Positions 41,957 to 51,044 of a stretch of 64,000 nucleotides of DNA are shown here, in pieces. Made by a program: the position numbers and the translations under genes. Numbering within the stretch: position 1 is the first letter of the stretch; the number at the start of each line of letters is the position of its first letter. The notes under the pieces are model-generated. The model was not told where the DNA came from and ran no database searches. It was given only the letters and a program-made list of their open reading frames with translations. Source of the DNA: G963720475 sp963720475 (GTDB lineage: Bacteria > Actinomycetota > Thermoleophilia > Solirubrobacterales > Thermoleophilaceae); contig OY970394.1 of NCBI GenBank assembly GCA_963720475.1, positions 310,001 to 374,000 of the forward strand, given 5' to 3'.

Positions 41957-43138
41957 CTACGTACTCTCGGGGTCAATAACCTGCCGCGGGACATTTGTTG
42001 CAAACGGGACGTGGCCTGGATCGCCTGTTTTTCGCGCAGGACCGTCGGTTGCAAAGGCGGTCAATTCGTCGGCAATCCGCTCCGCTGCGTGCCCATCCCA
42101 CCCCGGAAGAGCCTCTGGGCGCCGGGCGCCGCCTCCCGCAAGCGCCTCGGGGATGCCCGCGATCCGCCCGGGGTCGAGACCGAGCAAGACGTTGGTTCCG
42201 CGCTCGACGGTGATCGGACGCTCGGTGTTGTCGCGCAGGGTGAAGCAGGGGACGCCGAGGAACGTGCTCTCCTCCTGGACACCCCCGGAGTCGGTGAGGA
42301 TCGCCGCCGCACCCTCGAGCAGGCTGAGGAATTCGAAGTAACCCAGCGGCTCGAGGATGCGCAGGCGCTCGCTGCCGCCCAGGCCGAGCACGTCCAGCGC
42401 GGCGCGCGTGCGCGGGTGGGCGGGGAAGACGACCGGTAGCACCTCGGCGACGGCCTCGAGACTGGCGTACGCGTCGGCGAGCAGGGGACCGTCGACGAGG
42501 GCCGGGCGGTGGAGCGTGACGAGGAGGTAATCGCCCGGCTCCACACCGTGCTTGGACGGCGCCTCGATGCGCTCGAACAGATCGCGCATCGCGACCAGGG
42601 TGTCGATCATCGTGTTGCCCACGTCGAGTATCCGTTCCTCGTCGCACCCCTCCCGCAAGAGGTTCGTTCGCGCCTCGGGGGAGTGGGTGAAGAGCAGGTC
42701 GGAGAGCGCGTCCGTGAGCTTGCGGTTCACCTCCTCGGGCATCGTCAGGTCGAAGCTCCGCAGGCCGGACTCGATGTGCCCGATCGGGATCCCGAGCTGG
42801 GCCGCGACCAACGCCGCCGCCAGCGTCGAGTTGACGTCGCCCGGGACGAGGACGATGTCGGGCGCTACCTCGAGCAGGACGGGTTCGAGCCGCTCCATCG
42901 TTCGGGAGAGCTGCTGGGCGTGAGAGCCCGACCCCACGCCGAGCATGTAGTCGGGCTCGCCGACCTGGAGCTGCTCGAAGAAGATCTGCGACATCTCGCG
43001 GTCGTAGTGCTGGCCGGTGTGCACGAGCACGTGCGCGAAGGTGTCGCCGCGGCGTTCGAGCGCCGCGATCACCGGAGCGGTCTTCATCAGGTTCGGTCGG
43101 GTGCCAACGACCGAGAGGACCTTGAATCTCGGTGCCAC
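41957..43138 (-). CDS. wecB: UDP-N-acetylglucosamine 2-epimerase (non-hydrolysing)
   Basis: A 393-residue enzyme from GTG 43,138; a TTG at 43,186 would extend it over the divergent heparinase-family start. It has SVVGTRPNLMKTAPVI, HTGQHYDREMS, LVPGDVNSTLAAAL, GHIESGLRSFDLTMPEEVNR and LTDSGGVQEESTF, which are the WecB fingerprints with the catalytic Asp, Glu and His. It interconverts UDP-GlcNAc and UDP-ManNAc, supplying ManNAc for the surface polymer. The next gene downstream in the same direction is the sugar epimerase. Confidence 0.94.
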   Translation of the reverse strand: MAPRFKVLSVVGTRPNLMKTAPVIAALERRGDTFAHVLVHTGQHYDREMSQIFFEQLQVGEPDYMLGVGSGSHAQQLSRTMERLEPVLLEVAPDIVLVPGDVNSTLAAALVAAQLGIPIGHIESGLRSFDLTMPEEVNRKLTDALSDLLFTHSPEARTNLLREGCDEERILDVGNTMIDTLVAMRDLFERIEAPSKHGVEPGDYLLVTLHRPALVDGPLLADAYASLEAVAEVLPVVFPAHPRTRAALDVLGLGGSERLRILEPLGYFEFLSLLEGAAAILTDSGGVQEESTFLGVPCFTLRDNTERPITVERGTNVLLGLDPGRIAGIPEALAGGGARRPEALPGWDGHAAERIADELTAFATDGPARKTGDPGHVPFATNVPRQVIDPEST

Positions 43139-43165
43139 GAGGGCGCGTGATGATAGAGCTTCGGC

Positions 43166-45082
43166 ATGGCCACTTCGATCCGCCAAGGGTTTGTCGCGTG
43201 GCGCCGGCTGGGGCCCGTCCGCGGAACCCGCCGGGCGCTGCGCTTCCTGCGCCGCAGGGTTCGGGGCCGGGTGCGGGACCGCATGCTGCGGAGGCGGCCA
43301 CTGCGGGTCGGCGCTGCTGAGCTCGAACGGGCCCTCGGTGGCGCCGCCCTGGTCGAGCAGCTACGCGGGCCCGTGCTGGCGGCACTGCCGACGGTCGCGC
43401 GCTTCGAGCGCGAGCTCGAGTCGATCAGCTCCGCCGAGCGTTCGGCTTTGCTCGCGGTCGCCGACGAGGTGCTCGCGCATCGGTTCGACCTGCTCGGTTC
43501 CGGGCCAACCGATCTGGGTGGACGGATCGACTGGGCGCTCGACTTCAAGTCCGGCCGCCGCTGGCCGCCCGTGCACGTCTCGCGGCTGCCGATCACCTAT
43601 CCCGACGACTCTGACATCAAGGTCCCGTGGGAGCTGTCGCGCTTTCAGCATCTGCCGCTGCTTGCCGCCGCGGCGCGGCTGACCGGCGAGTCCCGCTACC
43701 GCGACGAGATCGGCGCCCAGCTCGATAGCTGGATCGAGGACAATCCGGTCGAGTTCGGCCCCAACTGGGCCTGCACGATGGACGTCGCGATCCGCGCGGC
43801 GAACTGGGTCGCAGCGCTGGCGTTGTGTGCCCGAGAGGCCGAAGGGGCCGACTGGCTCGAGCGCGCGGCCGCGAGTCTGCTGCTGCACGGGCGATTCATC
43901 CGCGCCAACCTGGAGTGGTCGGAGGTGCGCGGCAACCACTACCTCTCCGACGTCGCGGGCCTGCTCCCGGTCGCGGCCGTGTTCGCCGCCGCCAGCGAGG
44001 GTCGTGCTTGGGTGGACTGGGCAGCGCGAGAGCTGGGCCGCGAGCTCGACCATCAGATCCGGTCCGACGGCAGTGACCACGAAGCGTCGATCCCGTACCA
44101 CCGACTCGTCTGCGAGTTGTTCGTCTGCGGCGGGCAGGCGGTCGAGGCGCTCGCGCCCGGCAGCTGGGGCGAGCCGCAGCGGCAGGTACTCGGACGAATG
44201 CTCGAATTCGTCGCCGACTACACCCGGCCCGATGCGCTCGCGCCACAGATCGGCGACGCCGACGACGGCCGCTTCCTTCCGCTCGCCGACTACGGCCGTG
44301 CGGATCCACGCTCGCACGGGCACCTGTTCCGCCAGGCGGGTAGCTCGCCAGCGAGCGCGCGGACGTCGCAGGCATACCCCGAGGGGGGGTTTTTCGTCAT
44401 GCGCCACGACAGCCTGTACGCGATCGTGCGCTGCGGCGACAACGGCCTCGGCGGGGTCGGGGGGCATGCCCACAACGACCAGCTCTCGTTCGAGCTCGCG
44501 CTCGGAGAACAGCCACTCGTGATCGACCCGGGCGCCTATCTCTACACGGCCGACCCGGCGGCGCGCAACCTCTTCCGCTCGACCGGCTTCCACAGCACCG
44601 TGCGGATCGGGGAGCGCGAGCAGAACGACTTCTCCTCGGACACGCTGTTCGCGCTCCCGGATACCACCCGGGCCGAGTTCATCGAATGGGAGCCGCGACC
44701 GTCGGGGGCCCTGTTCGAGGGCCGCCACCACGGCTACGCAAAGCTCGCGCCCGCGGCGCTCCATACCCGCCGGGTCGAGCTCGACGGGGCCGCGGGCGAG
44801 CTGCGGATTCGCGACACCGTCTCGAGCGAGGGTCCGCACACGCTCGAATGGACATTTCCCCTCGCCCCGTGCGACGTCGAGGGTGGCGACGGTCGGGCGC
44901 AGGCCCGCTTCGAGCGCGCGTCACTGACGATCGAGTCTCCGGGGCTCGACTTCACGGTTGAGCCGGGGTGGTACTCCCCGAGCTACGGTCGCCGCGAGCG
45001 CACCCCGTTCGTGCGTGCGCGCAGGACCGGCTCGCCGGTTGATGACCTCACCGAGCTCGTGCTGCGGGTCGAGCGGCGCTAG
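43166..45082 (+). CDS. Heparinase II/III-family (alginate lyase-like) protein
   Basis: A 638-residue protein divergent from wecB (27 bp apart). The (alpha/alpha) toroid N-terminal domain spans about 100-400 with the signatures RGNHYLSDVAGLLPVAAVF and DGSDHEASIPYHRLVCELF. The C-terminal beta domain begins near GGFFVMRHDSLYAIV and has GGHAHNDQLSFELALGEQPL, where His is a conserved active-site or metal residue in heparinase II/III. No signal peptide is seen; the first 45 residues are very Arg-rich (RRALRFLRRRVRGRVRDRML). Members next to the two-domain oxidoreductase and AsnB-like proteins occur in many capsule loci. It may edit or cleave the uronic-acid polymer made here. Confidence 0.9.
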   Translation: MATSIRQGFVAWRRLGPVRGTRRALRFLRRRVRGRVRDRMLRRRPLRVGAAELERALGGAALVEQLRGPVLAALPTVARFERELESISSAERSALLAVADEVLAHRFDLLGSGPTDLGGRIDWALDFKSGRRWPPVHVSRLPITYPDDSDIKVPWELSRFQHLPLLAAAARLTGESRYRDEIGAQLDSWIEDNPVEFGPNWACTMDVAIRAANWVAALALCAREAEGADWLERAAASLLLHGRFIRANLEWSEVRGNHYLSDVAGLLPVAAVFAAASEGRAWVDWAARELGRELDHQIRSDGSDHEASIPYHRLVCELFVCGGQAVEALAPGSWGEPQRQVLGRMLEFVADYTRPDALAPQIGDADDGRFLPLADYGRADPRSHGHLFRQAGSSPASARTSQAYPEGGFFVMRHDSLYAIVRCGDNGLGGVGGHAHNDQLSFELALGEQPLVIDPGAYLYTADPAARNLFRSTGFHSTVRIGEREQNDFSSDTLFALPDTTRAEFIEWEPRPSGALFEGRHHGYAKLAPAALHTRRVELDGAAGELRIRDTVSSEGPHTLEWTFPLAPCDVEGGDGRAQARFERASLTIESPGLDFTVEPGWYSPSYGRRERTPFVRARRTGSPVDDLTELVLRVERR

Positions 45083-45084
45083 AG

Positions 45085-45567
45085 CTAGGGCGCCGGAGGG
45101 GCCCGGAGCGAGCGGACCGAGAAAACGACGAGCGCGATCCCGCCGCCGAGCGCCAGCACCGCGAGGGGGATTCCGATCGTGAGTCCCGTCGACGAGCCCC
45201 CTTGTTCTGACGCGGCAGGGATCGCGCCGATGTTCGAGTCGGAGTCGGACCCACCGGGCCCGGACCCGCTGCGACCGGAGCCACTGCCCCCGGCGCCTCC
45301 GCCGGAACCGTCGTCGCCGCTGCCGGCGGTGCTCCCGGCAGCCTGGTCGCTGCGCGAGATCCCCTCGCCGAACAGGGGCGCTGCGCCCGTCGAGCGCCCG
45401 GAATCGCCGTCGGCCTCGTCGCGCGCCTTGTCGAGGGGGATTGCGTACTCTGTGCCCGCGGGGCTGTCCGGATCCGGATCGACGAAGACCGGAGGGTCCT
45501 TTGCCAGCGCCGGCGAAGCCGCCGCCAGCGCAGCGCCAACCGTGCCGATGTAGATAAGACGACGCAT
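45085..45567 (-). CDS. Small secreted Gly/Ser-rich protein with C-terminal membrane helix
   Basis: A 160-residue protein with a signal peptide (MRRLIYIGTVGAALAAASPA), a low-complexity Gly/Ser/Asp stretch (about 75-110) and a single C-terminal helix (LTIGIPLAVLALGGGIALVV) followed by Arg. This is the layout of a surface-exposed stalk anchored by its C-terminus. It converges with the heparinase-family gene (two bases apart) and is divergent from the glycoside-hydrolase-like gene. No known domain; a role in the cell envelope is likely from layout only. Confidence 0.78.
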   Translation of the reverse strand: MRRLIYIGTVGAALAAASPALAKDPPVFVDPDPDSPAGTEYAIPLDKARDEADGDSGRSTGAAPLFGEGISRSDQAAGSTAGSGDDGSGGGAGGSGSGRSGSGPGGSDSDSNIGAIPAASEQGGSSTGLTIGIPLAVLALGGGIALVVFSVRSLRAPPAP

Positions 45568-45658
45568 CTAGCGCCGCAGTATGCCAGTCCGAACTCCCAA
45601 ACAGGGCAAGATGCCGGCCCGCCCGCGACTCTCCACCCGCAGGGTTGTTGGCACCTGC

Positions 45659-46996
45659 ATGCGCAAGCTGCCGCTCGCCTCGCTCGCCGCGCTGACGCTC
45701 CTGCTGGGGATCCCGGCGGGCGCGGACGCAGCGCTGAAGTCGATCTGGGGGCCGATCACGCTCCCCGACGGGCGTTCGGCCTTCCCGCTCTACCGCCAGC
45801 TCGGCGTGGACGTGTGGCAGGAGCCGCTGTTCTGGGACCAAATCGCAAAGCGGCGGCCGGCACGACCACGCGACCCGAACGACCCCGCGTACCAGTGGCC
45901 CGCGGAGGCTGATCGCGGGGTCGCCGACGCAAACCGCAACAAGATCGCGGTCGCGCTCGAGGTGATCCACAGCCCGAAGTGGGCGAACGGGGGCCGCAAG
46001 CCCAACTTCGCCCCTACCAGCGACGCCGACTACCAGGACTTCCTGATCGCCGCCACGCGCCGCTACCCGTCGGTGCACATGTGGATGATCTGGGGAGAGC
46101 CGACCCGCAAGGAGTCGTTCTCGCCGATGCCGAAGAACCAGAAGGTCGGCCCCGAGCGCTACGCCACGCTGCTCGACGCGTCCTACGAGACGCTGAAGGC
46201 CGAGAGCGCCGCGAACATCGTGATCGGCGCCATGACCTTCACCGTCGGCGATGTCAAGCCGCGCGACATGACGAAGTGGATGAGGCTTCCGAACGGACTG
46301 CCGCCGCGCCTCGACTGGTGGGGCCACAACCCGTTCACGCGGAGGCTGCCGCGACTCAGCGATCCCGAGATGCGGAGCGGGGTGCGGGACTTCTCGGATC
46401 TCGACCTGCTGATCGAGGAGGTCCGGACCGCCTACGCCCCGCGCGGGGTTCAGCCGCCGCTGTGGCTATCGGAGTTCTCGATCCAGTCCGATCACGGCTC
46501 GCCCCTGTTCCCGTTCTACACGACCCGCGAGGGCCAGCGGCGCTACGTCGAGGCGGCCTACCGGATCGCAGACCAGAATCCCTGGATCGCCGGGCTCGGC
46601 TGGGTGAGACTCGTCGACAGCAAGTACGAGCCACGTGACATCAACTGGGGGCTGCTCGATCGCAAGGGCCGCAAGAAGCCCTCCTACAACGCCTTCTTCG
46701 ATGCGCCGAGCGCGCGCTTCAAGGCGGGAGTCGAGAGCCCCCCGGTCGTGACCGCCTCGGCGCTCGGGCTCGGCGTGCCGCTGAGGATCGTGCCGCGCCT
46801 TGCGGGACGCGTGATCGTGACCCTCTCGACCGCGACCGGCGGGAAGGTGGTCACCGTAGGCACGCAGGGTGCGAAGGGAGTGCCCCTCGAGGTCACCCTC
46901 AAGGCGCCGGGACGCACGCCGGGCACGTACACGGTCAACGTGCGCTCCCGCCGCGGCGAGCGCGTCACGCGACCGCTGCAGGTAATCGCGGGCTAG
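45659..46996 (+). CDS. Secreted glycoside-hydrolase-like protein (clan GH-A type)
   Basis: A 445-residue exported protein. ATG 45,659 gives the signal MRKLPLASLAALTLLLGI; upstream in-frame starts at 45,611 and 45,581 are possible. The TIM-barrel-like part (about 40-350) has HMWMIWGEPTRKESF, where the Glu in WGEP matches the acid/base position of GH-A enzymes, and LWLSEFSIQSDHG, matching the nucleophile Glu. A beta-sandwich tail (about 365-445) follows. It resembles GH39/GH5-related proteins seen in actinobacterial surface loci, with the target glycan unknown. It might trim the polymer encoded around it. Confidence 0.82.
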   Translation: MRKLPLASLAALTLLLGIPAGADAALKSIWGPITLPDGRSAFPLYRQLGVDVWQEPLFWDQIAKRRPARPRDPNDPAYQWPAEADRGVADANRNKIAVALEVIHSPKWANGGRKPNFAPTSDADYQDFLIAATRRYPSVHMWMIWGEPTRKESFSPMPKNQKVGPERYATLLDASYETLKAESAANIVIGAMTFTVGDVKPRDMTKWMRLPNGLPPRLDWWGHNPFTRRLPRLSDPEMRSGVRDFSDLDLLIEEVRTAYAPRGVQPPLWLSEFSIQSDHGSPLFPFYTTREGQRRYVEAAYRIADQNPWIAGLGWVRLVDSKYEPRDINWGLLDRKGRKKPSYNAFFDAPSARFKAGVESPPVVTASALGLGVPLRIVPRLAGRVIVTLSTATGGKVVTVGTQGAKGVPLEVTLKAPGRTPGTYTVNVRSRRGERVTRPLQVIAG

Positions 46997-47008
46997 CGCC
47001 GGCGCGGG

Positions 47009-47785
47009 CTACTGGCCCTGGGGCGCGCCGGGCTGAGCGCCCTGCGTATCGGGCGCTTGCTCGTCCTGCTCGTCCTGGCCCTGCTGGTTCTGCTGATCCT
47101 GCTGGGCTTGGTCCTGCTGACCCCCGCCGTCCTCCAGCTGCTCGAGGAAGCGGCGCTGGAGCCGGCTGGCGGAATCGCCTGCCTCGATCGCCTGCTTGGC
47201 GGGCGGGGCCTTGGGGTCGGGGTTGATGCGCTTCTGGGCCTTGTTCTGGGCGTGGAAGGAAAGGATCTTGTCGAGCAGCGAGTCGAACAGGATCTTCCAC
47301 TCGCCGTCGTCCCTCACCCACGTGATCGTGTTCGGGGTCACCTGCCCGTCGATGTCGACGATCGTGTAGCGGACGCTGGCGCGATTGCCCCGCTTCCTCA
47401 CGCGGATGATCTCGGGCTTCGACTTCAGGAAGAGACCGCGCTGGAGCTTCAACGAATCCTCGAGCCGCGAGGACTGGACGAACTCGACGAGGCGCGGATC
47501 GAAGGTGTCGACCGCCGTGTTGAAGTCGAGGAACTGGAGGTTCGACCAGTAGTTGAAGAACGCGTTCTCGACGGAATCCTCGGGAAATTTCGCGCGCTCC
47601 TTCTCGGAGACCAGCTGCTTGGTCTTCTCTTCGCGGGAGTTGGGGCTGGAATCGTCGCCAGAGTCGAACGCGTCCGTGAACTGGGCGACAGCCGCTATCG
47701 CGACCGCGCCGACCAGGAGGCCGAAGACCACGAGCGCGGCGCGGGAGTCGACGATTCCGCGGAAGATGGCGCGTAGACGCTTCAC
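47009..47785 (-). CDS. Membrane-anchored protein with Gln/Asp-rich tail
   Basis: A 258-residue protein. A helix at about 17-38 (AALVVFGLLVGAVAIAAVAQ) anchors it; residues about 60-175 form a helical/beta domain (FFNYWSNLQFLDFNTAVDTF, then IRVRKRGNRASVRYTIVDID), of an NTF2-like pattern. The C-terminal 55 residues are a disordered run rich in Gln, Asp and Glu (QQDQAQQDQQNQQGQDEQDE). Similar small anchored proteins flank polysaccharide loci in actinobacteria. It is 54 bp upstream, in the reading direction away from, the asparagine-synthase-like gene. Function unknown. Confidence 0.78.
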   Translation of the reverse strand: MKRLRAIFRGIVDSRAALVVFGLLVGAVAIAAVAQFTDAFDSGDDSSPNSREEKTKQLVSEKERAKFPEDSVENAFFNYWSNLQFLDFNTAVDTFDPRLVEFVQSSRLEDSLKLQRGLFLKSKPEIIRVRKRGNRASVRYTIVDIDGQVTPNTITWVRDDGEWKILFDSLLDKILSFHAQNKAQKRINPDPKAPPAKQAIEAGDSASRLQRRFLEQLEDGGGQQDQAQQDQQNQQGQDEQDEQAPDTQGAQPGAPQGQ

Positions 47786-47839
47786 GGCTGCGGAAGGGTA
47801 GCGAGGGTGTCAGCGGGCGCGGCGCGGTCCCCGTTGGGG

Positions 47840-49768
47840 TCAGGCCGCCAGCGGCTCCTCGCGAGCGATCCAGTGATCGAACCACGCGGCGAGGTTGAGC
47901 ACGTTCCACAGCTGGAACGAGCGTTCGGCACGGCCGCTGCGATGCAGGTCGAGCAGCGCGCCGACGGCGTCGGGGTCGAGATAGCCGAGCTCGTTCAGGC
48001 CCGATTTGGCGAGCCGGTCCTGCAGCTGATCGCCGAGCGGGCCTCTGAACCACTGTGAGACCGGGGTGCCGAAGCCCTGCTTGGGGCGCCACAGGAGGTC
48101 GTCAGGCAGGAGGTCCGAGACTGCGCGCTTGAGCACGTGCTTGCCGACCCCGTCGCGGATCTTCTCATCCGTCGGCGTCGCCATCGCGAGCTCAACGAGC
48201 TCGTGGTCGAGGAACGGCACGCGCGCCTCGACCGCGTTCGCCATCGTCAGCTTGTCGACCCGCATCAAGAGCAGCTCGGGCAGGCGGAGGCGGAGGTCCT
48301 GGTAGATCAGGCGGTCGAGCGCGCTCGAGGCGCCAGCGCGGTCGGCGTCCGCTGCGATCGCGCCGACCACGTCACGCGGGCGCTCCCCGTTCGTCGCCGC
48401 GCGCAAGGCGGGAGTAGTCATACGCTCGAAGGCGCCCTCGTAGAAGGCGACCGCGCCACCCCACCACAGCTGCCCGTCGGGTTGCGCGCCGCGCAACAGC
48501 GCTTCGCGATGGGTCTCGTAGCGTGGGCGGCGCAGCGCGGTTGCGCCGGCGTGCGCGAGCACGCTCCGCAGCGGTCGCGGCAGGGAGCGAAAGCGTCGCC
48601 AGTGACCGTTCTGGACGTCGTGCGCCTGGACGTAGGTCGGATAGCCGGAGAACAGCTCGTCCGCGCCCTCGCCGACGTGGACGACGGTGACGCCGTTGTC
48701 CTTGGCGAGCTTGGCGACGAAATAGAGCGGCACGCAGACCGGGTCAGCGATCGGCTCGTCCTGGTGGTAGACGAGCTCTGGCATGAAGCGCCAGAGGTCG
48801 TCGGCGTCGATCACGACCTCGTGGTGGTTGGTGTCGAACTGTTTGGCGACGCGACGCGCCCACTCGAACTCGTTGAACTCCTCGGCGTCGCGGAACCCGA
48901 TGCTGAAGGTGTTGATCGGATCGTCGACCAGCCGGCTCATGAGAGCGACGTTCGTCGAGGAGTCCACGCCGCCGGAGAGGAAAACGCCAACCGGCACGTC
49001 GCTCATCATGCGCCGGTCGATCGAGCGCTCGAGCCGTTCACGGATCTCCGCCTCGTAGTCGGCGCCCGAGTCGAGCTGGGCGCGGTTGGCGATCGGGTCC
49101 CAGTAGCACTCGGGCGCGCGCGGCCCGTCGCGGTTGATGACCATCGTGGTCGCTGGTGCCAACTTCGACACGCCCTCGAACAGCGTCCGCGGCGGCGGCA
49201 CTGCGACGAAGGTGAGGTAGTGCGAGAGCGCCGTCGGGTCGATCTCGTGCCGGGGCAGCAGCGGCAGCAGCGCCTTGATCTCGGACGCGAACGCGAACCG
49301 CTCGCCGTCGTCGATCCAGTAGAGCGGCTTGATGCCGAGCCGGTCGCGCGCCACGAACATGCGCTTCTCCGCCTCGTCCCAGATCGCGAACGCGAACATG
49401 CCGACCAGGTGCTCGACCATCGCGGGGCCGTGCTCCTCGTAGAGGTGGAGTAGCACCTCGGTGTCGCAGTGCGAGCGGAAGCGGTGGCCGCGGCGCTCGA
49501 GCTCGGGACGCAGCTGGGCGTGGTTGTAGATCTCGCCGTTGAAGCTGATCTGGACCGAGCCGTCCTCGTTCGCCATCGGCTGACGTCCGTGCTCGCTCAG
49601 GTCCACGATCGAGAGCCGGCGGTGGCCCAACACGACATCGCCCTCCGGACTCGACCACAAGCCGCAGTCGTCGGGACCGCGGTGGGTCATCGTGTCGCGC
49701 ATCGCGACGACCGCGGCGGGATCCACGCCAGCGCCGTTGCGCGAGTAAACCCCCACGATTCCGCACAT
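47840..49768 (-). CDS. asnB: Asparagine synthase (glutamine-hydrolysing) family amidotransferase
   Basis: A 642-residue protein with the class II glutamine amidotransferase domain (Cys2 in MCGIVGVYSRNG, HRGPDDCGLW, SFNGEIYNH) and the ATP pyrophosphatase domain with the PP-loop FLSGGVDSS. It is close to full-length AsnB. In surface polysaccharide loci, copies like this often amidate uronic acids or aminosugars of the polymer instead of making asparagine; P. aeruginosa WbpS is an example. The glycosyltransferase gene ends 42 bp before its start, and the two are on the same strand. The exact substrate is inferred from context. Confidence 0.92.
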   Translation of the reverse strand: MCGIVGVYSRNGAGVDPAAVVAMRDTMTHRGPDDCGLWSSPEGDVVLGHRRLSIVDLSEHGRQPMANEDGSVQISFNGEIYNHAQLRPELERRGHRFRSHCDTEVLLHLYEEHGPAMVEHLVGMFAFAIWDEAEKRMFVARDRLGIKPLYWIDDGERFAFASEIKALLPLLPRHEIDPTALSHYLTFVAVPPPRTLFEGVSKLAPATTMVINRDGPRAPECYWDPIANRAQLDSGADYEAEIRERLERSIDRRMMSDVPVGVFLSGGVDSSTNVALMSRLVDDPINTFSIGFRDAEEFNEFEWARRVAKQFDTNHHEVVIDADDLWRFMPELVYHQDEPIADPVCVPLYFVAKLAKDNGVTVVHVGEGADELFSGYPTYVQAHDVQNGHWRRFRSLPRPLRSVLAHAGATALRRPRYETHREALLRGAQPDGQLWWGGAVAFYEGAFERMTTPALRAATNGERPRDVVGAIAADADRAGASSALDRLIYQDLRLRLPELLLMRVDKLTMANAVEARVPFLDHELVELAMATPTDEKIRDGVGKHVLKRAVSDLLPDDLLWRPKQGFGTPVSQWFRGPLGDQLQDRLAKSGLNELGYLDPDAVGALLDLHRSGRAERSFQLWNVLNLAAWFDHWIAREEPLAA

Positions 49769-49810
49769 GCCCTGGATGATCGCCGATCGGCCCCGCGGGG
49801 GCGGGACGCT

Positions 49811-51043
49811 CTAGCCGCTGCCGAGCTCGTCGGGCACCGCGCGCGGCGCATCCTGGCCCGCGGCAGCGGCCCCGAGCACCTGCTCGAGCCGCTCGACCTG
49901 GGTCGAGCGCGCGTAGCCCGCGGCGGCGAGCCGGCCGGCCTCGCCGAGCCGCGCCGCGTGTTCGGGCGATGCCGCGAGCTCGCGCACGGCGGCCGCCAGC
50001 GCGTCGCCATCCTCTGGCGGGATCACGAGGCCGCAGCCGGCCCTGCTCGTAAGCGCGGCCCCCTCGCCGCCGGCGGCCACGATCGCCGCTCGGCCCACGG
50101 CCATCGCGTCATAGAGCTTCGACGGGATAAAGTCCTCGAGCAGGCTGTGCGCTCGAAGTGGGACCAGCAGGGCGTGACAGCTCTGCAGCAGCGCTCCTAG
50201 CTCGGTGGTCGGCACCTGCGGCCGGATCTCGACCGACTCGAGTCCGCGCCGATCACGCTCGGCGCTGAAGTCTGCCCTCAGCGGGCCGTCGCCGACGACG
50301 ACGAAGCGCACCGCATCCTCGCGCAGCCGGTCGGCGGCATCGAGCACGATCCCGAGACCCTGCGCGATGCCGAGGTTGCCGACATAGCCGAGCGTGAACG
50401 GCCCGTCCGGGGGCGGCACAGCGGGAAGCTCGAACAACTCGTCGAGTGCACCGTTCGGCACCAGCACGCTGCGACGCTCGCCGGCGACCTCGTCGATGTG
50501 GGTGCAGAACGGGCGCGTCGTGGCCGTCACGGCGACCGACCGGCGGTAGAGCCAGCGCTCGATGCGCTCGAGGCGGCGAAGCATCGCCGGGCTCGCGACT
50601 TCCCCGACCGCCTCCGCCGCGGCGGGCCAGATGTCGCGCACGTCGAGCACGAACGGAGTGCGGCGGGCGGTTGCCGCCAGCCCCGCCGCCAGCGCTCCCG
50701 GGAGCGGAGGCGAGGTGGCGAACACGACATCGGCGCGCTGCGCGAGCCCGACGGCCAGGGCGCCGGCGGCGAAGGTCCCGTAGAAGGCGAGCCGGCGGGC
50801 GGTGGTCTTGTGCGGGGACGCCGCCACCCACAGGCGGTAGGTCGAGCCGCGCGTGCCGCGCTCGACCGCCAGCGGGCGTCGCCCGTAGCCGGGCTGGAAG
50901 ACGCCGCTCGGGTGGTTGGGCTGCTCGCAGATGACGGCGACGTCGTGGCCGCGCGCGCGCAGCCCGTCCGCGAACGAGCTCATCCGGTTCTGCGTCGCGC
51001 CGATCTCGGGCGCGTAGTACTGCGAGACGAGTAGCGCGCGCAA
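49811..51043 (-). CDS. Glycosyltransferase family 4 (WbuB-like)
   Basis: A 410-residue GT-B glycosyltransferase. The N-terminal domain has LLVSQYYAPEIGATQNRMSS, ARGHDVAVICEQPNHPSGVF and LDVRDIWPAAAEAVG, as in the WbuB/WcaI group. The C-terminal domain has FTLGYVGNLGIAQGLGIVLD and the EX7E-type donor site in LLEDFIPSKLYDAMAVGRAA. It probably adds a sugar such as N-acetylfucosamine or another amino sugar to the lipid-linked oligosaccharide on the cytoplasmic face. It is one base from the two-domain oxidoreductase. Confidence 0.92.
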   Translation of the reverse strand: MRALLVSQYYAPEIGATQNRMSSFADGLRARGHDVAVICEQPNHPSGVFQPGYGRRPLAVERGTRGSTYRLWVAASPHKTTARRLAFYGTFAAGALAVGLAQRADVVFATSPPLPGALAAGLAATARRTPFVLDVRDIWPAAAEAVGEVASPAMLRRLERIERWLYRRSVAVTATTRPFCTHIDEVAGERRSVLVPNGALDELFELPAVPPPDGPFTLGYVGNLGIAQGLGIVLDAADRLREDAVRFVVVGDGPLRADFSAERDRRGLESVEIRPQVPTTELGALLQSCHALLVPLRAHSLLEDFIPSKLYDAMAVGRAAIVAAGGEGAALTSRAGCGLVIPPEDGDALAAAVRELAASPEHAARLGEAGRLAAAGYARSTQVERLEQVLGAAAAGQDAPRAVPDELGSG

Positions 51044-51044
51044 G

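Noticed and set aside
43361..44839. A 492-codon minus-strand frame over the heparinase-family gene
   Set aside because: Shadow with Arg/Val/Glu-rich composition; the plus-strand frame has conserved family motifs.
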